A stretch of 6,644 bases of DNA from Betaproteobacteria bacterium (GTDB lineage: Bacteria > Pseudomonadota > Gammaproteobacteria > Burkholderiales > SG8-39), in NCBI GenBank assembly GCA_012274205.1, contig JAAOZY010000261.1:1-6644 (forward strand), written 5' to 3'. This document shows positions 5,035 through 6,644 of the stretch, in pieces. Numbering within the stretch: the stretch's first letter is position 1; the number at the start of each line of letters is the position of its first letter. Both the position numbers and the translations under genes were made by a program. The notes below the pieces were generated by a model, which was given only the letters and a program-made list of their open reading frames with translations, had not been told where the DNA came from and did not search any database.

Positions 5035-6564
5035 GTGAACCGGACGGCTATCGATATTCTCGAGCGGCTGCGCCAGCAGGGCGCGGACATCGGCGGCTTG
5101 AGCGCCGACAGCCGCAGCTTGGGCGCGGGCGAGGCTTTCGTCGCCTATCCGGGCGCGAGCAGCGACGGCCGGCGCCACATCGCCGATGCCATCGCGCGCG
5201 GTGCGTCCGCGGTGTTGTGGGAGCGCGAGGGCTTTGCCTGGAATCCGGACTGGCGCCTGCCCAACGTCGCGGTCGATGGCCTGCGCCTGCTCGCTGGCGA
5301 TCTTGCCGACGAAGTCTATGGCCGCCCTTCGGAAAAACTCTGGCTCGCGGGAGTGACCGGCACCAACGGCAAGACCACCTGCAGCCAGTGGATAGCGCAG
5401 GCGTTCAACGCGCTCGGGCGCAAGACCGCGGTGATCGGCACCCTGGGCAGCGGTTTCCCCGGCGTGCGCGGGCACAAAGCGGCCGCGGTTCTGACGCCGG
5501 CGCTCAATACCACGCCGGACGCGATCGACCTGCAGCGTCAGCTGACCGCGTTTCTGCACGAGGGTGCGCAGGGCGCGGTGATGGAAGTGTCTTCGGTCGG
5601 CCTGGACCAGGGCCGCGTCAACGGCGCGCACTTCGATGTGGCGCTGTTCACCAATTTCTCGCGCGACCATCTCGACTACCACGGCGACATGGAGCGCTAC
5701 GCCGCGGCGAAGGCGCTGCTGTTCGATGCGCCCGGGCTGGCCGGCGCGGTGCTGAACATGGACGACGTGCTCGGCGTGCGCCTCGCGCAAAAGCTCGCCG
5801 GCAGCCAGATCGCGTGCGCCGGCTACAGTGCGCACGCGGGCGTCGCCAGCGCCGCCGGTCTGCAGTTCTACCTCGAAGCCGAAGATATCCGCATTGCGCG
5901 CGACGGCATCGCCTTCGGCCTGGCTAGCAGCTGGGGCCGCGCCGAAGTCAAATGTGCGCTGCTTGGCCGCTTCAACGTCGCCAATCTGCTCGGCGTGCTC
6001 GGTGTGCTGCTCGGCGCCGGGGTGGCGCTCGATCAGGCGGTGGCGGCGGTGGCGCAGCTCGAATCCCCGCCGGGGCGCATGCAATGCCTGGGCGGCGCGG
6101 GCCGGCCGCTTGCGGTGATCGACTACGCCCACAGCCCGGACGCGCTGGAGGCGGTGCTGGCCAGCCTGCGTCCGCTGGCCGATGCCGATGGCGGGCGGCT
6201 GGTGTGTGTTTTCGGCTGCGGCGGCGACCGCGATCGCGGCAAGCGCTCGCTCATGGGGGCAATCGCGGCGCGCAATGCCGACCAGGTGCTGCTCACCAGC
6301 GACAACCCGCGCAGCGAAGACCCGATGGCGATCATCACCGACATCCTCGAGGGCGTGCTGTCCGAGGCGCACACGGGGCAGGCGCCGCTGATGGTCGTCG
6401 ACCGGCGCCAGGCGATCGCTGCCGCGATCGCCTCGGCGGCAGCGCGCGACGTGGTGCTGATCGCCGGCAAGGGCCACGAGGATTACCAGGAGAGCGCGGG
6501 GCAGCGCACACCGTTTTCCGATGCCGCTGTCGCGGCGCAGGCGCTGGGCGCATGGAAGTCATGA
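5035..6564 (+). CDS. murE: UDP-N-acetylmuramoyl-L-alanyl-D-glutamate--2,6-diaminopimelate ligase MurE
   Basis: The 509-residue Mur ligase uses ATP in the cytoplasm to add the third stem-peptide residue to UDP-MurNAc-L-Ala-D-Glu. The N-terminal UDP-binding domain includes SADSRSLGAGEAFVAYPG (23-40). The central ATPase domain has the P-loop GVTGTNGKTT (106-115), NTTPDA (158-163), MEVSSVGLDQGRV (183-195), NFSRDHLDYHG (207-217) and Lys226 in the AAAKALLF block, the expected carbamylated lysine. The C-terminal domain has DYAHSPDALE (363-372), FGCGGDRDRGKR (393-404), DNPRSEDP (423-430) and IAGKGHEDYQ (476-485). The DNPR motif is the marker for meso-diaminopimelate rather than lysine addition. Val188 replaces the His often found in SSHGL. 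GTG at 5035 is the only reasonable start near the family N-terminus; its RBS is weak (AAGG, 12 nt away). The stop overlaps murF in ATGA. Confidence 0.97.
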   Translation: MNRTAIDILERLRQQGADIGGLSADSRSLGAGEAFVAYPGASSDGRRHIADAIARGASAVLWEREGFAWNPDWRLPNVAVDGLRLLAGDLADEVYGRPSEKLWLAGVTGTNGKTTCSQWIAQAFNALGRKTAVIGTLGSGFPGVRGHKAAAVLTPALNTTPDAIDLQRQLTAFLHEGAQGAVMEVSSVGLDQGRVNGAHFDVALFTNFSRDHLDYHGDMERYAAAKALLFDAPGLAGAVLNMDDVLGVRLAQKLAGSQIACAGYSAHAGVASAAGLQFYLEAEDIRIARDGIAFGLASSWGRAEVKCALLGRFNVANLLGVLGVLLGAGVALDQAVAAVAQLESPPGRMQCLGGAGRPLAVIDYAHSPDALEAVLASLRPLADADGGRLVCVFGCGGDRDRGKRSLMGAIAARNADQVLLTSDNPRSEDPMAIITDILEGVLSEAHTGQAPLMVVDRRQAIAAAIASAAARDVVLIAGKGHEDYQESAGQRTPFSDAAVAAQALGAWKS

Positions 6565-6644
6565 TGGACATGCGCGAAGCGGCGCGCGCCACAGCCGGCG
6601 AAGCGCTGGGCGGCAATGCGCCCTTCGCCGCGATATCGAGCGAC
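6561..6644 (+). CDS. murF: UDP-N-acetylmuramoyl-tripeptide--D-alanyl-D-alanine ligase MurF, partial (N-terminus only)
   Basis: Only 28 codons are inside the window; the frame is open to the right edge. The peptide MMDMREAARATAGEALGG runs into NAPFAAISSD, which matches the start of MurF: a MxxLxEAA helix, a Gly-rich turn and the SxDSR/SSDTR block of the UDP-binding domain, cut off at its Asp. MurF joins D-Ala-D-Ala to the tripeptide made by MurE, so it is the expected next step. ATG at 6561 overlaps the murE stop (ATGA). In-frame ATGs at 6552, 6564 and 6570 are alternatives; a GGAAG at 6554-6558 best serves 6564 or 6570. Identity rests on a short stretch plus position. Confidence 0.85.
   Translation, partial: MMDMREAARATAGEALGGNAPFAAISSD

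Noticed and set aside
2686..6477. A 1263-codon open frame on the minus strand opposite rsmH, ftsL, ftsI and murE
   Set aside because: Its translation is dominated by Arg, His, Ala, Gln and Gly with no domain pattern. It is fully antisense to four well-conserved genes whose GC-rich codon use removes stops from that frame.
1541..6644. A novel or mobile system in the plus-strand cluster
   Set aside because: Every gene matches the conserved dcw order with intact active-site motifs. There are no transposases, direct repeats at borders or att-like sites.

Overview
This window looks like chromosomal DNA from a GC-rich betaproteobacterium. The basis is protein similarity recalled from memory. MurE and RsmH read most like betaproteobacterial versions (for example Neisseria and Burkholderia), and FtsL begins in the style of Burkholderia FtsL. 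The gene order mraZ-rsmH-ftsL-ftsI-murE-murF is the standard start of the proteobacterial division and cell wall (dcw) cluster. Genus or species cannot be fixed from the sequence alone.

Left part (1-1207), minus strand: two genes lie head to tail. A malonic semialdehyde reductase (RutE-type nitroreductase, 614-1207) is followed 59 bp later by the first 184 residues of a CheB-type protein-glutamate methylesterase. The CheB gene runs off the left edge. It has no receiver domain; a Lys/Ala/Pro-rich tail sits in front of the esterase domain.

Middle (1208-1540): this is a divergent intergenic region without a convincing gene. It holds a strongly AT-rich block (about 1311-1430), a TATAAT box for the minus-strand reductase, and a sigma70-like promoter for the dcw cluster (TTGACC, 17 bp, TAAAGT). 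It also holds a group of TGGGR boxes matching the MraZ operator. Two of these boxes fall inside a perfect 9-bp inverted repeat that would form a hairpin in the mraZ leader.

Right part (1541-6644), plus strand: a tightly packed run of mraZ (repressor of the cluster), rsmH (16S rRNA m4C1402 methyltransferase), ftsL and ftsI (septal peptidoglycan synthesis, with FtsI the transpeptidase), murE (adds the third stem-peptide residue, predicted meso-diaminopimelate) and the first 28 codons of murF (adds D-Ala-D-Ala). Junctions are 4-bp overlaps (GTGA or ATGA) or a 1-bp gap, which suggests one transcript with coupled translation. The exception is a 72-bp ftsI-murE gap that carries an 11-codon mini-ORF with a good ribosome binding site. 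Three genes appear to use weak starts (GTG for rsmH, TTG for ftsL, GTG for murE).

I see no mobile element, CRISPR array, tRNA or rRNA, and no sign of an undescribed multi-gene system. The core is an ordinary dcw cluster. The most interesting part is its control region.
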